Assembly (NCBI GenBank): GCA_036245525.1
Contig: BTPG01000004.1
Span: forward strand, 17,495,412 to 17,559,411
Origin: Semisulcospira habei
Lineage: Eukaryota; Mollusca; Gastropoda; Semisulcospiridae
Direction: 5' to 3'
DNA length: 64,000 nt
Within the stretch, counting starts at the first letter, position 1. Each line of letters opens with the position of its first letter. The notes below the pieces were generated by a model, which was not told the DNA's origin, did no database searches, and was given only the letters and a program-made list of their open reading frames with translations. Made by a program: the position numbers and the translations under genes. Below, piece after piece: positions 11,008-21,860 of the stretch.

Positions 11008-14000
11008 TTTATGTAGTAGATGTAGCAAAGGCAAGTTTGAAAACTGGTCCTGTTACCAAAAACTTTTATGGTTGGAAAATAAAGGTTCATTGTCATTGTC
11101 ATTGTACTCTCGCAAAAGGTACGGAGTCCTTGCAATATGGTCTTTGTATCCCAAGAACTGAGAGCCTGGACAGCTTCAAAACGTTGAACATTAGAACTCA
11201 GTGTGTTGATACAAAGTGTGAGGCCGTTTAAGATAAAACTATCGATCGAAGGCAAGAGAGGGACATACAGTAGAATCTGTTTTAGAAACCACCAAGTTGT
11301 GCAAGAAAAGGTGGTCTTAAAAGACGGGTGCTCTCTCAGAGAAGTCTTGAAGGGCAAAAGGTGTCACCTGTCATGAAATACCCTCATTTAGTGACTGAAG
11401 CCTTTAATGACAGGTGACCTCTCGTAGGAGTGGACGCTCAAAACAGACTCTGCCAGAGTGACATGTAAAATCTTGGGAAAAGAAAGTCTGAGATTAGAAA
11501 GAAAGAAAGGGTCGGTGTAAGGTTTCTATTAGCTCAAGAGATAGGATGTTGGCTGCGTCCCGAGATTGACAGGGTTATGCTTATATTGTGTTATACCTTA
11601 TTGTGTGCTAGTCTGTGATTTTGAACCTTACCGTTGGAGGTCGTAAGGTCCAAAATCACAGGTCATCACACACGATGAAGGTTGTAGACAAAAATTAGTT
11701 TTCAGTTCGATAAGCTGATCTACTGCTGTAATTACCAGCGAGGTGTCCAGCGCCTCCAGTGGGGCCGCCAATGGGGCCGCCAACACGGATGTTGAGCTCA
11801 CAGTAGGGGGTCCTGATGCCCTGGTCAACGCAGGTGTAGCCGAGTGGGCAACCCTACAAAACACAAAAATAGCAATGCAACAGTACAGAAATCCGTGTAG
11901 TTTGTTTAGAGTTATATATCTCGCCTGCAAAGACATTATGTCTACAGGTATACATGTCCATTTTGAAAACGGGTTAACTCTTTAACTGCCGGGGCAAGGC
12001 GAACGTCGGTCAACGTGCAGTGGTTTCACCCGGCCGCTAAATTCCTGATCACTGTCAGTGAAGGGATTAAAACCCGAAATATAAATTATTATTATTATTA
12101 TTATCAATATTATTACTATTATTATTAAATTGTGTTGTAACTGTCCTTCTAAGCTTGACTCTTTCTTATGTTGGTATTTTCATTTCTCATTATAGGAAAG
12201 TTGTGCCAGTGGCGTGTGTATGCCAAAGAGACACAGGGTCCATTTGACGTGAGAGTCATTATGGCGTGTGACACCGGCAGAGACGGTCTGAGAAAAAAAA
12301 ACGTTATGCTTACGTTGATCAGACACCCGCCGCGGTTTCCGATGCCACCTAGAACTCCCTGGAGCTGTCCCCTGTACCTGCAGACACAAGGGGGTGAGCG
12401 TGAGACTAAATCCTTTGGATATGGGTACCGCTTTTCGTCGCCATGATTCCTGCAGGAGTTAACACGACAAAAAGCGCTACCGACAGCCAAAGGGTTAAAA
12501 TAACGCAACATATACACATACACGACACACGGTGATGTAAGCACGCGTGCACATGCGCGCTCATTACACACATATACAACAATGTCAGCAGATTAGCAAT
12601 ACACACAATATCTTTTTATTTGATGTAACAGGCCCTATTTGAAGTATTTGGTTTGACACTTTTTATTATAGACTGACATAGAATCATTTTATTACTACAC
12701 ACACAGATGCATACAATAAACAAAACAGACACAAAACACGTCGAACAATGAAATAATAGTGACGTAAAAGTGAGGAAAAAAAACTATATTGAAGAATGAT
12801 AAACTCACTTGTCACCGGGAAGAGGCTGCACAAAAGGACACAACAAATGTTATCATCAAAGGTCATCATCATCATAGTCATCGTCATCATTATCATGTGA
12901 TCATCATCACCATCTCTGTAAATATGTACAGTGTAATGTCAGTATACCTTAATTTTTACACTTGATTCTGTTGACATTAAAACTGTGCCGCGTGGTAAAA
13001 TCTCTGTGTGTTAACACCTGTCATGAGATGATCGTTGCGTTACTGGTCACCTCTTTACATTCTCTATTTACTCATATTAAGATGTGTCCAATGACGCAAC
13101 GATCATCTCATACCTGTATGTTAGTGTTCGTTGTTGCTAAGTCATGATACCCCATCACTTATTTCTGGCTCAGGCCAGTAAGAAGTAAGATCTGTATTTC
13201 CTTCATAAAACATTCACAGGCGGCGTACATGTGTGCTGGTCTCTGATTTTTAACTTTACGGCTCTAGGCCTTAAGGCCCAAATCGATTATCAGTGTACTC
13301 TTTAACCCTTTGGCTACCGACAGCCAAGGGTTAGTCCATTGACAGCTTGCAGCTGACGATACAATTTTGCGAATAAGACACGTCCTCTGCACAGCTACTG
13401 CCGATACTGTGAAACATTTGCTTACCACATTCGGGACGTAGGGGCCGCCCTGGTTCGGGGGATAACCAACCTGACCTTGGCGGGGGTCATACGGGCCGTA
13501 CTGACCTCCAACGGGAGGCACTGGGAGTCCCCCAGAAGGGTAGGACTGGGCTTGTGCGTACACTGCAATCATGAGAGGAACTGGGTTATGATGGGTTCAA
13601 CACGTTCAGCCGTGCATCAATACTGCAAGATTTGGGTCGACCATGATGGTTCAAGGTTGCTGTCAAAATCGCTTGGCGCCTTTAGGCGCTAAGCGATTCC
13701 GGCACCACCCTTGAACTATCACGGTCGATTTGTCTCTGACCTGTTAGGTAGCATTCAGAGCACAACTACAAACTTACCAAAGGCAACCAAATTCCGATAC
13801 AGTGCACTGATTAAAAAGATAACAGTTATTGAGATTCAATAGTAAAGCCAACCGAAAGAAAAAAAAACTTTTAGAGTAATCTGAAAGATGGTGTTACACT
13901 ATACAGGAACGTTGAAGAAAAAAATCGATAATTCAACCAGTAATCCACTTAACTCATTCAGTCCCGACACACCACAGCAAGATATGGATCGACCATGATA

Positions 14001-14371
14001 GTTCAAGGCTGGTGCCAGGATAGCTTGACGCCCAGAGGCGCTAACTATTCTGGCACCACCCTTGAACTATCATGGCTGACCTGTTTCCTTAACTGAAATG
14101 CAGTCCACAGAGGCCAACTCCAAAATGTGGGTATTTCGTACTTGGAACACAATGGGTTAAATCACAGTGTGTAGTTCTGTCGGCCAATCTCCCGCAATTT
14201 GTGTGCACGCATTAAAAGGCGCTTCCCAACTTTATAACAGTGATAAGCACGGAGGTGCAGATCACACCAACAAGCAAAAAATATATTTAAAAAAAAACCT
14301 TACTGAAGGCGCATAATTACTAAAGACGTACCTGCCAAAGCAGCAACAACGAAGGCTAAGGTGAAAGCCAT
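8167..14371 (-). CDS. Gene A: secreted Gly/Pro- and Cys-rich protein, six exons
   Basis: The exons on the minus strand are 14371-14332, 13562-13426, 12825-12809, 12377-12314, 11853-11736 and 8384-8167. All introns are GT-AG and all phases agree, giving 594 nt and 197 aa. Residues 1-18 form a signal peptide (MAFTLAFVVAALA then VYAQA). Exon 2 encodes a Gly/Pro/Tyr/Gln-rich segment (for example PYDPRQGQVGYPPNQGGPY). Exons 4-5 supply four cysteines, C-x4-C-x5-C-x9-C, followed by a short GGPI/GGPT repeat. Exon 6 supplies eight, C-x8-C-x11-C-x6-C-x8-C-x12-C-x2-C-x3-C, and ends LPKY. I do not recognise the family. The second half of the exon 6 pattern weakly resembles peritrophin-A/CBM14, so an extracellular matrix or mucus role is possible but unproven. 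Copy-specific features are a 137-nt exon 2 (QY where B and C have H) and the shortest exon 5 (118 nt). Intron 5 carries a 2.46-kb LINE insertion. Confidence 0.88.
8538..8639. repeat. Palindrome H5, abutting the LINE insertion
   Basis: It starts AGTACTCCCCAGATG and ends ATCTGGGGAGTAC, with the internal pair of CATCTCA...TTGAATAAAAGTG segments. The LINE insertion in intron 5 of gene A begins exactly at its right end; the uninterrupted version is 35188-35325 in gene B. Confidence 0.65.
8700..10544 (+). CDS. RTE-like reverse transcriptase, 5'-truncated
   Basis: The open frame runs about 615 codons. RT motifs in order are GGKSPGVDNIPAELLKHGG, PLPKKGNLKQCQNYRTISL, EEQAGFRVGRSTVEQIF, FIDFRKAFDRVWH, GVRQGCLLSPVLFNIFL, LRFADDIDLMAG (catalytic FADD near 9744-9755), FKYLGATLSKDGS and LLYGCETWTL. 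The C-terminal region has WFGHVTRH and GRQRKSW. The N-terminal endonuclease is absent, so this is an incomplete element that cannot transpose alone, although the RT frame itself has no stop. The apparent first 15 or so codons upstream of RKRMKEAKEDW are probably flank. Clade assignment (RTE-like) is from motif style. Confidence 0.85.
   Translation, partial: LYLYRKRMKEAKEDWIEDQCCSVEEGMANGNSKKAYKTLRTLTKTQQRTATVIEDSSGQLLTENTAVLNRWTEYCRDLYNYKTEPDTSILQNNQAGARKAEDLPVLAEEVEAAVRGLKGGKSPGVDNIPAELLKHGGEVTTKVLTTLCQKIWEQKKWPVEWTQSLVIPLPKKGNLKQCQNYRTISLISHPSKVMLRIILNRLKTFAEELLAEEQAGFRVGRSTVEQIFNCRVLIEKHLQHQRELYHNFIDFRKAFDRVWHDGLWQVMRSFNIEEGLIQMIEALYKNACSAVLLNNQSGEFFRTTIGVRQGCLLSPVLFNIFLEKIMQETLHDHHTSISIGGRSLCNLRFADDIDLMAGSNSELQNLTDKLSSSAGSYGMEISTDKSKVMINTTSDSSSNIHMNGQKLEEVNSFKYLGATLSKDGSCIAEIRIRIGTATSAMARLDRIWRSNSISFTIKYRLYKSLVVSILLYGCETWTLLADSEKKIQAFENKCLRKLLRISYREHKTNEYVRSIVTSLVGPHEPLLATVKRRKLAWFGHVTRHNTLSKTILQGTLEGSRRRGRQRKSWVANIKEWTELEMPDLLATAQNRTQWRALSVAAAFQSPQRPVRARD
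10664..11006. repeat. Compound (GT)n microsatellite
   Basis: Perfect GT runs at about 10664-10702 and 10844-11006, separated by degenerate GTGC/GTAC-rich sequence. They form part of the LINE-derived insertion in gene A, since gene B lacks them at the same site. Confidence 0.9.
11268..11461. mobile_element. TA-type miniature element in intron 5 (A)
   Basis: The ends CAGTAGAATCTGTTTTAG and CTCAAAACAGACTCTG form an inverted repeat related to the 7219-7394 element. Paralogous copies occupy the same intron at 35488-35633 and 62296-62489, so this insertion predates the gene duplication. Confidence 0.55.
12070..12170 (+). repeat. ACCCGAAATAT-(ATT)n interspersed repeat
   Basis: AACCCGAAATATAAATT, an ATT run, then AAATTGTGTTGTAACTGTC and a TCTAAGC-type end. 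The same unit recurs at 36234-36310, 36370-36490 and, inverted, 61580-61695. Both arms of the 2856-3158 foldback contain it too. Function unknown. Confidence 0.65.
12424..12498. mobile_element. TTAA palindrome H2, intron 3 of gene A
   Basis: A hairpin centred on the segment ATTCCTGCAGGA, with arm ACAAAAAGCGCTACCGACAG and outer end CCAAAGGGTTAA. Same position as 36797-36872 (B) and 61243-61333 (C), so it was present before the duplication. Confidence 0.75.
13023..13112. repeat. Hairpin H7 with GATGATCGTTGCGT arms, intron 2 (A)
   Basis: GAGATGATCGTTGCGTTACT on the left pairs with ATGACGCAACGATCATCTCA on the right across about 45 bp. Copies sit at 29286-29506 (D, with an insertion in the loop), 37405-37487 (B), 48744-48836 and 60457-60538 (C). 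Confidence 0.7.
13302..13333. mobile_element. Remnant of TTAA palindrome H2
   Basis: TTAACCCTTTGGCTACCGAC followed directly by AGCCAAGGGTTA: the outer ends of the palindrome with the central stem deleted. Full versions are at 29708, 37692 and 60177 in the paralogous intron 2. Confidence 0.7.
13629..13735. mobile_element. H1 hairpin, intron 1 of gene A
   Basis: TCGACCATGATGGTTCAAGG ... TCGCTTGGCGCC / GGCGCTAAGCGATTCCGGCA ... CCCTTGAACTATCACGGTCG. The paralogous copy is 38370-38470 in gene B; a half copy remains at 59820-59880 in gene C. Confidence 0.7.
13949..14160. mobile_element. Complete H1 element in intron 1 of gene A
   Basis: A 212-bp element bounded by TTAA, beginning TTAACTCATTCAGTCCCGAC and ending AACACAATGGGTTAA, with the palindromic core around GGTGCCAGGATAGC / CTATTCTGGCACC. 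It is absent from the equivalent intron of gene B near 42640, so it inserted after the duplication. Confidence 0.7.
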
Positions 14372-14470
14372 GATCAAGACTAAAGAAAGGTGACTAAGGC
14401 AGCAAGCAAGGAAGGTTTGATAGAGATGAGTACGGCGGCCTGAAGTTTGTGATCTGTACGGCACAACTGG

Positions 14471-14530
14471 CCTACATATATAGGGAGATCGTTTTGCGTC
14501 ATTGCAGGAAAGATCTGTCGCCTGAAATAT
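14471..14530 (-). promoter_or_regulatory. Gene A core promoter (TATA plus TGACGCAA block)
   Basis: Read on the minus strand there is TATATATG (plus positions 14475-14482) about 105 bp upstream of the ATG, immediately preceded by AATGACGCAAAACGATCTC (14485-14503). The same block with the same spacing to the TATA box is found at genes B and C. TGACGCAA resembles a CRE/AP-1 or C/EBP half-site; no factor can be named. Confidence 0.7.
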
Positions 14531-14849
14531 TTTGTTTTGAAGTTTCCGCTCTGGTGACGATTTTTACCCCCGTCCCCTATCCCACCCCTTCCCGCTCCCA
14601 TCCCTTTCAAGCTTATATCTGTTACTGTCACCATCCCCACACCCCGCCTATCCACACCTACCCCCCCCCCCCATCCCCCAACCCCATCCCTCCCCCCCCC
14701 CCCCCCCTCTCTCTCTCTACTTTGCAGCGCTCGCATCTTTTTTGCTAGTTGTCACAGATGACGATTTTTCCCCCATTCCCGCCCACACCGCTTCTCCCCG
14801 CTTAAAACTATCAAACATATCAAACATAGCTCTCTTCCCCCCCCCCCCT

Positions 14850-14891
<42 letters not shown>

Positions 14892-15320
14892 CCTTCACTC
14901 ATCTCATCTTTTGCCATCTCATGAATTGAAACAACTCATCCGGCTGTCCCTATTAATACCCACACCTCTCCAGTGAACAGCATCCATCTGCAATAGGAAC
15001 AGACGCTTAAGTGCCCACGCAGACTATGAGGCTCACATGAAAATACATGCTTCTTGCTGAACCCTCATTTACCCCTTCCCTTCCAAGAAAAAGTTAACAA
15101 GACCCAACTGCAAAACGCATACTCACGAACCTCCGCAGTTGCTGAGGCACTTGTGGATCTATGCCTCTTTCTAACACCATTTTGTGCCTATAACCCTTGG
15201 TAGACTGTGGCTCTTGAGTTGAATTTTTTTTTTTTTTAATCAGAAACACAATCTGCGTCCAGTTGCAGAGAAGAGCTTAATACTCTACACTCCTTGTGAG
15301 TGCGCCATGGCTTCTGTTCC
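14530..15320. other. C-rich upstream flank of gene A, no gene
   Basis: Long pyrimidine and poly-C stretches (for example 14839-14889), then sequence shared with the upstream flanks of D (30150-30290), B (43250-43380) and C (58880-58960, inverted). The common part includes CATCTGCAAGAGGAAC and AGACTATGAGACTCAC. No coding potential seen; proline-rich frames here are compositional. Confidence 0.65.
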
Positions 15321-15543
15321 ATTCAATGAATCAATGAATGAATCAATGAATCTTTATTTTACAACGGTGAAGATATTAACACAGTCAGTGACTATATCAT
15401 TTTTCGTACCTGCCGTTGCTACAACTACGACTAACTAAGTACAAAATATACATAAAAAGAGACATCAAAGCACAGTAATACAAAATATATAGTCCACTAA
15501 ACACAAACACGCGCATACGCCGCACACAAACGCACTCACGCGT

Positions 15544-15646
<103 letters not shown>

Positions 15647-16405
15647 TACACATACACATGATTGTTAGAATATACACGTACATTCGTGTGTCTACGAATA
15701 ACTAGATATTATTATTTGAGTAATGTCAGATACCTATACAGACTTGCCTTGAAACGAGATAATGTCGGAGTGGCTTTAACGTGATGTGGGAGTGAGTTCC
15801 ACAGTGTGGAACCCGCAAATGACAAAGTAGATTTAAATATATCTATTCGGGGTTTTGGAACAATATAAAGACCCCTCATGTTCCCATAGCAGGAATCTGA
15901 TTTTTTAAACAACTCTGTTAGATATTCTGGAACGCTATGGTTCCACACTTTAAACATCAGTACCCCTTTGTTATATTTAAAATGATTTTGAAGGGGCAGG
16001 TATCCAGCTTTACTGAGTTTTTCCTCGGTCGTCAAGTGCGGGTCGGGAAGAATTAATTTTGCCATTCTCCTATGTAAAGAATTTAGTCTTTTTAAGTGAA
16101 CATCACTGCAACAATCCCACACCGTCGATGTGTAGTTTATATGTGACATGATGTGTGCACTACTGAACAATTTTCTGGTTTCACTATCTGTGTAATACTT
16201 TAATGTCGATAACATAAAGACATTTCTAGAGACCGTTTTACAGACATTGTCAATGTGCATCTGCCACCTCAGCTGATTATCAATTGTGACCCCCAATAGA
16301 CGATGTTCGGCTACCTGTTCTATGATGTCGTCGCCGAGTGATAAATTAAGCTTTAAAGGTTTTAACTGGTGCTTTTGGCGTGTTGCAATAATCATAGATT
16401 TTGTT

Positions 16406-17776
16406 TTAGTAGGATGCAGAATTGACTTTACACCATGCTGATATATCGTCGAGACTTTTTTGAAGGCCGTTTTCAACTTTACGTATGTCTTCGTTAGCTG
16501 TGTGGATTGAGGTATCATCGGCAAACATATCACACTGTGTTGCTTCGTAGGTGAGACTTAGAAGCAGGTCATTGATGTAAATACAAAATAAAAGAGGACC
16601 AAAGATTGACCCCTGCGGAACCCCGAGTTTAACATCTTTAGTAGAAGAGTAGGCTCCATTAGCAATTACTTTCTGTTTTCTGTTTTCGAGGTATGACATA
16701 AAAAAGGAAACAGCCATGTCGTTCCGAAGATAATGCTTAAGTTTAGAAATCAATATTGTGTGGTTCACTAAGTCGAAAGCCTTTTTAAAGTCAAGATAAA
16801 TTACACCTGTCAGCTGCGAATTATTCATATTTGAAAGCCATGTGTCTGTTAATCTGCACAGAGCCGTATGACATGAGTGCCGATGGCGAAATCCTGACTG
16901 AGACGAATGTAGCAACTTTCGCGATTCTAAGTAGTCAGACAGGTGTTTATGTATATGCCTTTCGAGGGGTTTAGATAATACTGACAGCAGAGAAATGGGT
17001 CTATAGTTGTTAGGGTCAGTACGATCTTTGATTTTGGCAGTGGAACGACTTTTGCAACTTTGAGGTCTGTAGGAATTCTTTTGAATACATAAGTTGTAAA
17101 TATAAGTAAGGGTCTCTATGATGTATGGTACAGACAACTTTATTATTTGTGGGTTGATATCATCATGGCCGGAGGACTTCTTATTAGCTAGGTCACTAAT
17201 TAGTTTGCCCACTTCGTGCACAGCAAGTATGGGGATATTAAATGGTGGTGTGCCAGTTGTTTTTCTGTTGCAGAAATTAACTAAGTAATCGGGGCATATG
17301 TCAGCCTCTGTATCACGACTAGGAGTAGTTATCAAATCCACAACAGACAAAAAATGTTCGTTGAATGTGTCGGCGGAGAGATTACTGGGGATGGTTGTTG
17401 ACCTACTGCTATTGCCTCGAGTGATCGAATTCAGTGCCCGCCACACTGCTGACACATCTTTGTTGTCCTTGACAGTGTTGCGGATAAAGTCTTTCCTCGC
17501 GGCTCGCACCATTGACCTCACACGGTTGCGCTGCTTTTTAAATTCATCAAAGTTCTTTTCTCTTTTTAGGTCATTTCGCACCGACATGGCATGTTTTATT
17601 TCTTTTGTCAGCCAAGGGGGAAGTATCTCACTCTTTACTCTTTTTGTTCTAATCGGCGCATGTCTGTCTAACACTCCAAGGAATAATCTGTACCAAGTGG
17701 AACAGCGCAATATTTGGATCATCTGTGAGAAGGACATCGTCAAAAGGAGTGTTATTAAGATCGTGTAGAAACTCAT
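16406..17776 (-). pseudogene. Reverse transcriptase domain of the CR1/jockey-like LINE
   Basis: This is the longest open part of the LINE, about 456 codons. It runs from the end of the endonuclease-RT linker through RT motifs 1 to 5; the catalytic FADD lies near 16530. The frame ends at a stop just downstream because of a frameshift; the thumb and C-terminal part continue in another frame from about 16430 to 15712. Confidence 0.85.
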
Positions 17777-18679
17777 TACGACTGAAATGCTTAAACGACC
17801 TGTAGGTTGTTGTGGTATGACGATGTTTCTTTAATTTGGGGAGTTTTATAGACCAGCAACAAATCACGGGGCAGTGGTCACTAACACTAAGATCTGAGAC
17901 ACTAACATGGGACACCGCCTGCGGTTTGTTTGTATAGACGTGGTCAATGAGCGTAGAGCTCGCGGCGGTAATTCTGGTGGGGGATTTAACTAGCTGTACT
18001 AGGCCAAATAAAGAAAATGTAGTGTCCCATGCGGGATGGGGTTTAAGCATATCTATATTAAAGTCACCAAGAAGAATGACGTCATTTTGCCCTTTATACA
18101 CTTTGTCTAGGTTAGTAGTAAAATTGTCATACCACTCGAAGTTAGACGCCGGATTGCGGTAAAGAAAACCAACAAATGACGGTGAGCAGTACGGGCTTTT
18201 GACCTCAATCCACACACACTCTATTTTAGCCGTTTCTAAGTCTTTACCCTACGGACTAAGTGTTCGATAAAGTGATGAACGTATACAGCAATGCCTGTTT
18301 GACCGTGACAGGAGGAATCTCTTCTCATGATACTAAAATTAGGAATTTTCACGGCATCATCACTGATATTTGAATTTAGGCGTGACTCGGTAAGGCCGAA
18401 AATGTCGAACGGTGTGGGACTGTTAAGAAACGCCGACAGGTCAGATACCTTATTATAAAGATGGAAAACGTTGAGGTGACCCTCTCGTAATTTATGTTCT
18501 TTTTGTTTACCTCTAGCCATGAGTATTTCGCTAACAGCTGTATTTGTTTCACAATAAAATAGCAACTGCAATAGCGGTGGTTGAGCAAACGTCAATCAAA
18601 GATGGAAAGCCAATGTAAAGAGAAAACAAAACAATCAAAGAAAAAATAACGTATGAAGACAAAAATTAATGTAATAATA

Positions 18680-18851
18680 ATAAAGGTAATTTGTATAGCG
18701 CCTAATCACCAAGGTGCTCTAGGCGCTTTACAATCACAGTAATGAAACAGTGAAGCAAAATACAAAAACAAGCACATACATTACAACAACAACAACAAAA
18801 AACAACATTACAACAACAACAAAAATACATTGATTTACAAGGAGCAGAAAA

Positions 18852-18927
<76 letters not shown>

Positions 18928-19260
18928 ATGAGCCTGCAGACAAAATGGTCTTACGTATATGCAACAGAAAAAAAGGTGAGTTTTAAGCTTGGATTTGAAA
19001 ATGGAAAGAGATGACGAGTGACGCACATCAGCTGGGAGAGCGTTCCATGTAATGGGACCAAAATACGAAAATGCACGATGACCTTGAGTGACCTTATTAC
19101 GTCTAGGGATACGGAAAACACGAGTGTCTGAAGCAGAGCGTAGTGAGCGGGACGGTGTATACAGCTGGACAAGATCTGATAAGTAAGGAGGGGCAGAACC
19201 AGAGATGATGTTGAAACAAATAATGTGATAATCAAACGTTCAGGAATTACAAGAGCTGAG
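18680..19260 (-). mobile_element. L2-like LINE, 3' end only
   Basis: Read on the minus strand, 19200-19121 translates to GSAPPYLSDLVQLYTPSRSL then RSASDTR, continuing to IPRRNK and GPITWNALP-like sequence. This is the same C-terminal segment as the LINE at 1295-1657. It is followed by a (GT)n tract (18855-18925) and a tail reading TAAAGCGCCTAGAGCACC ... AGGCGCTATACAAATTACC and (TTATTA)n. A 5'-truncated copy. Confidence 0.8.
18855..18925. repeat. (AC)n microsatellite in L2-like 3' UTR
   Basis: About 35 perfect units directly after the end of the LINE coding segment, as in the copies at 1.2 kb and 46.2 kb. Confidence 0.9.
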
Positions 19261-19390
19261 CGTTGCAAAGCAAAAAACAAAAAAACAAAACAAAAAAAGT
19301 CATTTCAGACTATTCGTCAAGCTAATCTGGTACTACAGGTCAACTATTATAGTTCATCTCCCTCGGTGCAGTTTGTTAGGTGTGTATAGG

Positions 19391-19475
19391 CCTTTGGTTG
19401 TCAGCAGCGCTTTTTGTCGCGTCGATTCCTGCAGGATTCATTGCGACAAAATGTGCTGCCGACAGCCAAAGGGTT
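19391..19475. mobile_element. TTAA palindrome H2
   Basis: CCTTTGGTTGTCAGCAGCGC ... GATTCCTGCAGG ... GTGCTGCCGACAGCCAAAGG. Corresponds to 43797-43891 in block B and 30421-30465 in block D; each differs in its stem yet remains self-complementary. Confidence 0.7.
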
Positions 19476-19559
19476 TTCTGTACATGAGGAAATCCCAAGC
19501 CTGCCATCAATCATCTCTCCAACAGCTCCCTTAACCCCTTGACTGCCGAGAAAAACCGA

Positions 19560-19640
19560 ACACGACCCAACTACAAGAGGCATGAATCCTCATGAGCCCC
19601 CGCACTTGCGGGGGCTCATGAGGATCTATGTCTCTTGCTG
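19560..19640. repeat. Hairpin with CATGAGCCCCCGCA stem
   Basis: ATCCTCATGAGCCCCCGCAC pairs with GCGGGGGCTCATGAGGAT. The same hairpin recurs near 25065-25105 and 47925-47970 and, degraded, near 50890-50930 and 53425-53455. Confidence 0.65.
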
Positions 19641-19699
19641 AGACCAATTTGTATCCATGTTCCTCAGCCGGTTGTGGCTTTTGGTCGCTGTATGAACAC

Positions 19700-21031
19700 A
19701 GATTTCAGAAACGAAATATACGTACAGCGGCAGGGAAGGGGTTAAAGAAGTCTGCACTTGTACTAAAGCCTGCAAGAGGCCCAAGAATCTCTGGAGTCCC
19801 TATGACTGCCGGGGCTAAAAGTGGCAGTATACGGCTCCTGCAACTGGATGGTGTTCGTCGTGCCCCGACTGTGAAGAGGTCAATCTTAACGTGTCATGTT
19901 TACGTCACCACCAGCAAGTCCCCGTCTCCTCCTATCCGCCTAGCCCCCAAACTCCCCTTGCTCCTCCCCCCCCCCCTTGCCCCCCGCCCCCCCCCCCCCC
20001 CCCGCCCCAATTGTTACTGAGCTCTCAGGTGGTCGCCTCCCAATGCACAAAAGGCCGTCAGTCCGGTGGCCTTTTACGCATTGGGCTTTGTCTAAAGTTG
20101 ACTTTATGTCTGAGTACGTCGATGTGGGATGTTTGTTTGTTTATTTATTTCAGTAGTTGTTTTGGTTGGTTGGCTGGTTGGTTTGCTTGCTTTTTTCAGG
20201 GGGGGGGGGGAGGTTGGGAGGTGGGAGACATTGGCCGTCCTCACCCTCACCACCCTTTCCTTTGTCATACTGACCTCCTCCTCCCGCCCTTCCGCCCACA
20301 ATCTTTCAGATTACGCAAACACACACGCGGCTATTTTTTAGTTGCCTCTTTGCCCTGGGCCTCGTTCCGCATATTTCAAACTACCCCTCCCCCTCATCCC
20401 CTGTCACTCCACCAGTATCCCACACCTATTCATCAGTCCTGCACCCTTGCCCCGTCATCCCGTCATTACTTGTTACTTCTTCTGATCTGAACTATGACCC
20501 AGTCTCCAAGTTAATCAACTTGACATTTCCGCAGATGTCGCAATCCAGTAAGCCAAAAGTCCTCGGGCCCGCGTGGGCCGCTGTTGGTCCGCCTGCTGAC
20601 TTCGCCCCGACGACCTTTAACTCACCTCGAAGTCTCCGTACCCACCTAGCCACACGGCCACATTTGTACTGATCTGATCCCTCCCGCTTTTCTCTCCTTC
20701 CACCTCCTCCCTCTTTCATCTTGTTTATGACTCGACAGTATTTTGGCGGACTTTTAACCGCCTTGTTCATACAGCCACGAGCACTATAAAGAGTACTCGT
20801 GGCTGCAAGCGTAAGGGGGTTAACTTAATTTCGTTCCCAAGCCCATTCAGCCCTGACACAGACACAACAATATATGGATCGACCGTGCTAGTTCAAGGGT
20901 GGTGCCAGAACAGCTTGGCGCCTAAAGGCGCCAAGCTGTTCTGGCACCACCCTTGAACATCAGTCTCCTGAATTATAATGTACTCTTTCGGCGAGGAACG
21001 CTTGAGAATTTTGACCTCAAGGCTCAGAATA
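19700..21031. other. Upstream flank of block A, repeats only
   Basis: No gene is supported. The sequence matches the block B flank at about 43900-46980 (for example CTATTCATCAGTCCTGCACC occurs in both), but here it lacks the Harbinger fragment and the L2-like 3' end. A core H1 hairpin lies at 20876-20965, and a short GCCACGAG...CTCGTGGC hairpin at about 20774-20805. Confidence 0.6.
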
Positions 21032-21079
21032 TTAACCCTTTGACTGTCGGCAGCGCTTTTTCTCGAGGAGAGTCCTCAA

Positions 21080-21860
21080 ATAGTCTGGTTGCCATTTAGT
21101 CATTTTTAGTATAACCTAAAAAAATGTACCTCATAATTGTTCTGAGCGGTTTTCAACTCTTTGGTACCCATAGATTACAGATCCACTCTGTCACTGTTGA
21201 GCATTTGATATATTCAAGATGGCCACCAAGATGTCTGCCAAACTATAACAAAATGCCATAAAACATGTTCCATGCAACACAGAGGGCTATATTTTAATGA
21301 AATAAACAGGAAATATGATTTAGGTGACATTGAATTGAATAAGTATACTTCTGATGTTTGTTTACATGCATATATATTATTCAAGATGGTCGCCAAGATG
21401 GTCACCAAAACATAAAAAATGACGTGAAACATGTTCTACGCCACACAGAGCGCTCATTTTGTGACAGAAACCAGGATATATGATTTATGTGATATATTTC
21501 AAGAGTTTAAACATACATTATTAATGATGACCTGCAATTAGATCTGATTATTCAAGATGTCTCTCAATATGGCAACCAGTATATTTTAAAAAACTGACCC
21601 TAATATATGTTCTGTACCAGACAGAATGCTCATTTTTGTTGCTCACAAACCAGATAGGTGAGGCGAGCACTGGCAGAATTGTACACAAACCAAGGGGAAT
21701 CACTCAGCGCTGGACAGATTTTCATTTTTGTTGAAAACAGCAAGAAGTATACCAGTTGTAGCGGGTAAAACACACAATAGTTCTAACCTTTGATTGGGTG
21801 TACATTATCCCATATGGCATCCAAGATGGCTACCTGAAATTATGATTTAAATGGAACATG
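21080..21860. repeat. CAAGATGGCCACC-type imperfect repeats
   Basis: TTCAAGATGGCCACCAAGAT, TTCAAGATGGTCGCCAAGAT and related versions occur about every 150 bp (near 21215, 21380, 21555 and 21815), each followed by an ACATGTTCT(A/G)-like segment. They lie downstream of the decayed gene inside the 4.76-kb insert. Confidence 0.5.

Larger units (their letters stand above)
8640..11104 (+). mobile_element. LINE-derived insertion in intron 5 of gene A
   Basis: Alignment by eye with gene B, where GGGGAGTACTCCCGCAAAAG is continuous near 35315-35335, shows that gene A has 2.46 kb inserted between GGGGAGTAC and TACTCTCGCAAAAGG, sharing only GTAC at the junctions. The insert contains a 5'-truncated RTE-like reverse transcriptase (to 10544), a (TGA)n run at its stop, (GT)n tracts, and ends AATAAAGGTTCATTGTCATTG, that is, a polyadenylation-like signal plus a (TCATTG)n tail. 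It may be one element with a long 3' UTR, or an RTE nested in a second retroposon; I cannot separate these. It is antisense to gene A. Confidence 0.75.

Noticed and set aside
10617..11357. Long open frames of alternating His-Thr or Cys-Val
   Set aside because: They are translations of (AC)n/(GT)n tracts; the same happens at 1103-1366, 15397-15657, 18702-18964, 28558-28914, 31586-32062, 46066-46321 and 53820-54197. No protein-like composition outside the repeat.
12149..12571. 140-codon minus-strand frame through exon 4 of gene A
   Set aside because: It reads through both splice sites of the 64-nt exon; comparison of A, B and C shows conservation of the exon and splice signals, not of the extended frame.
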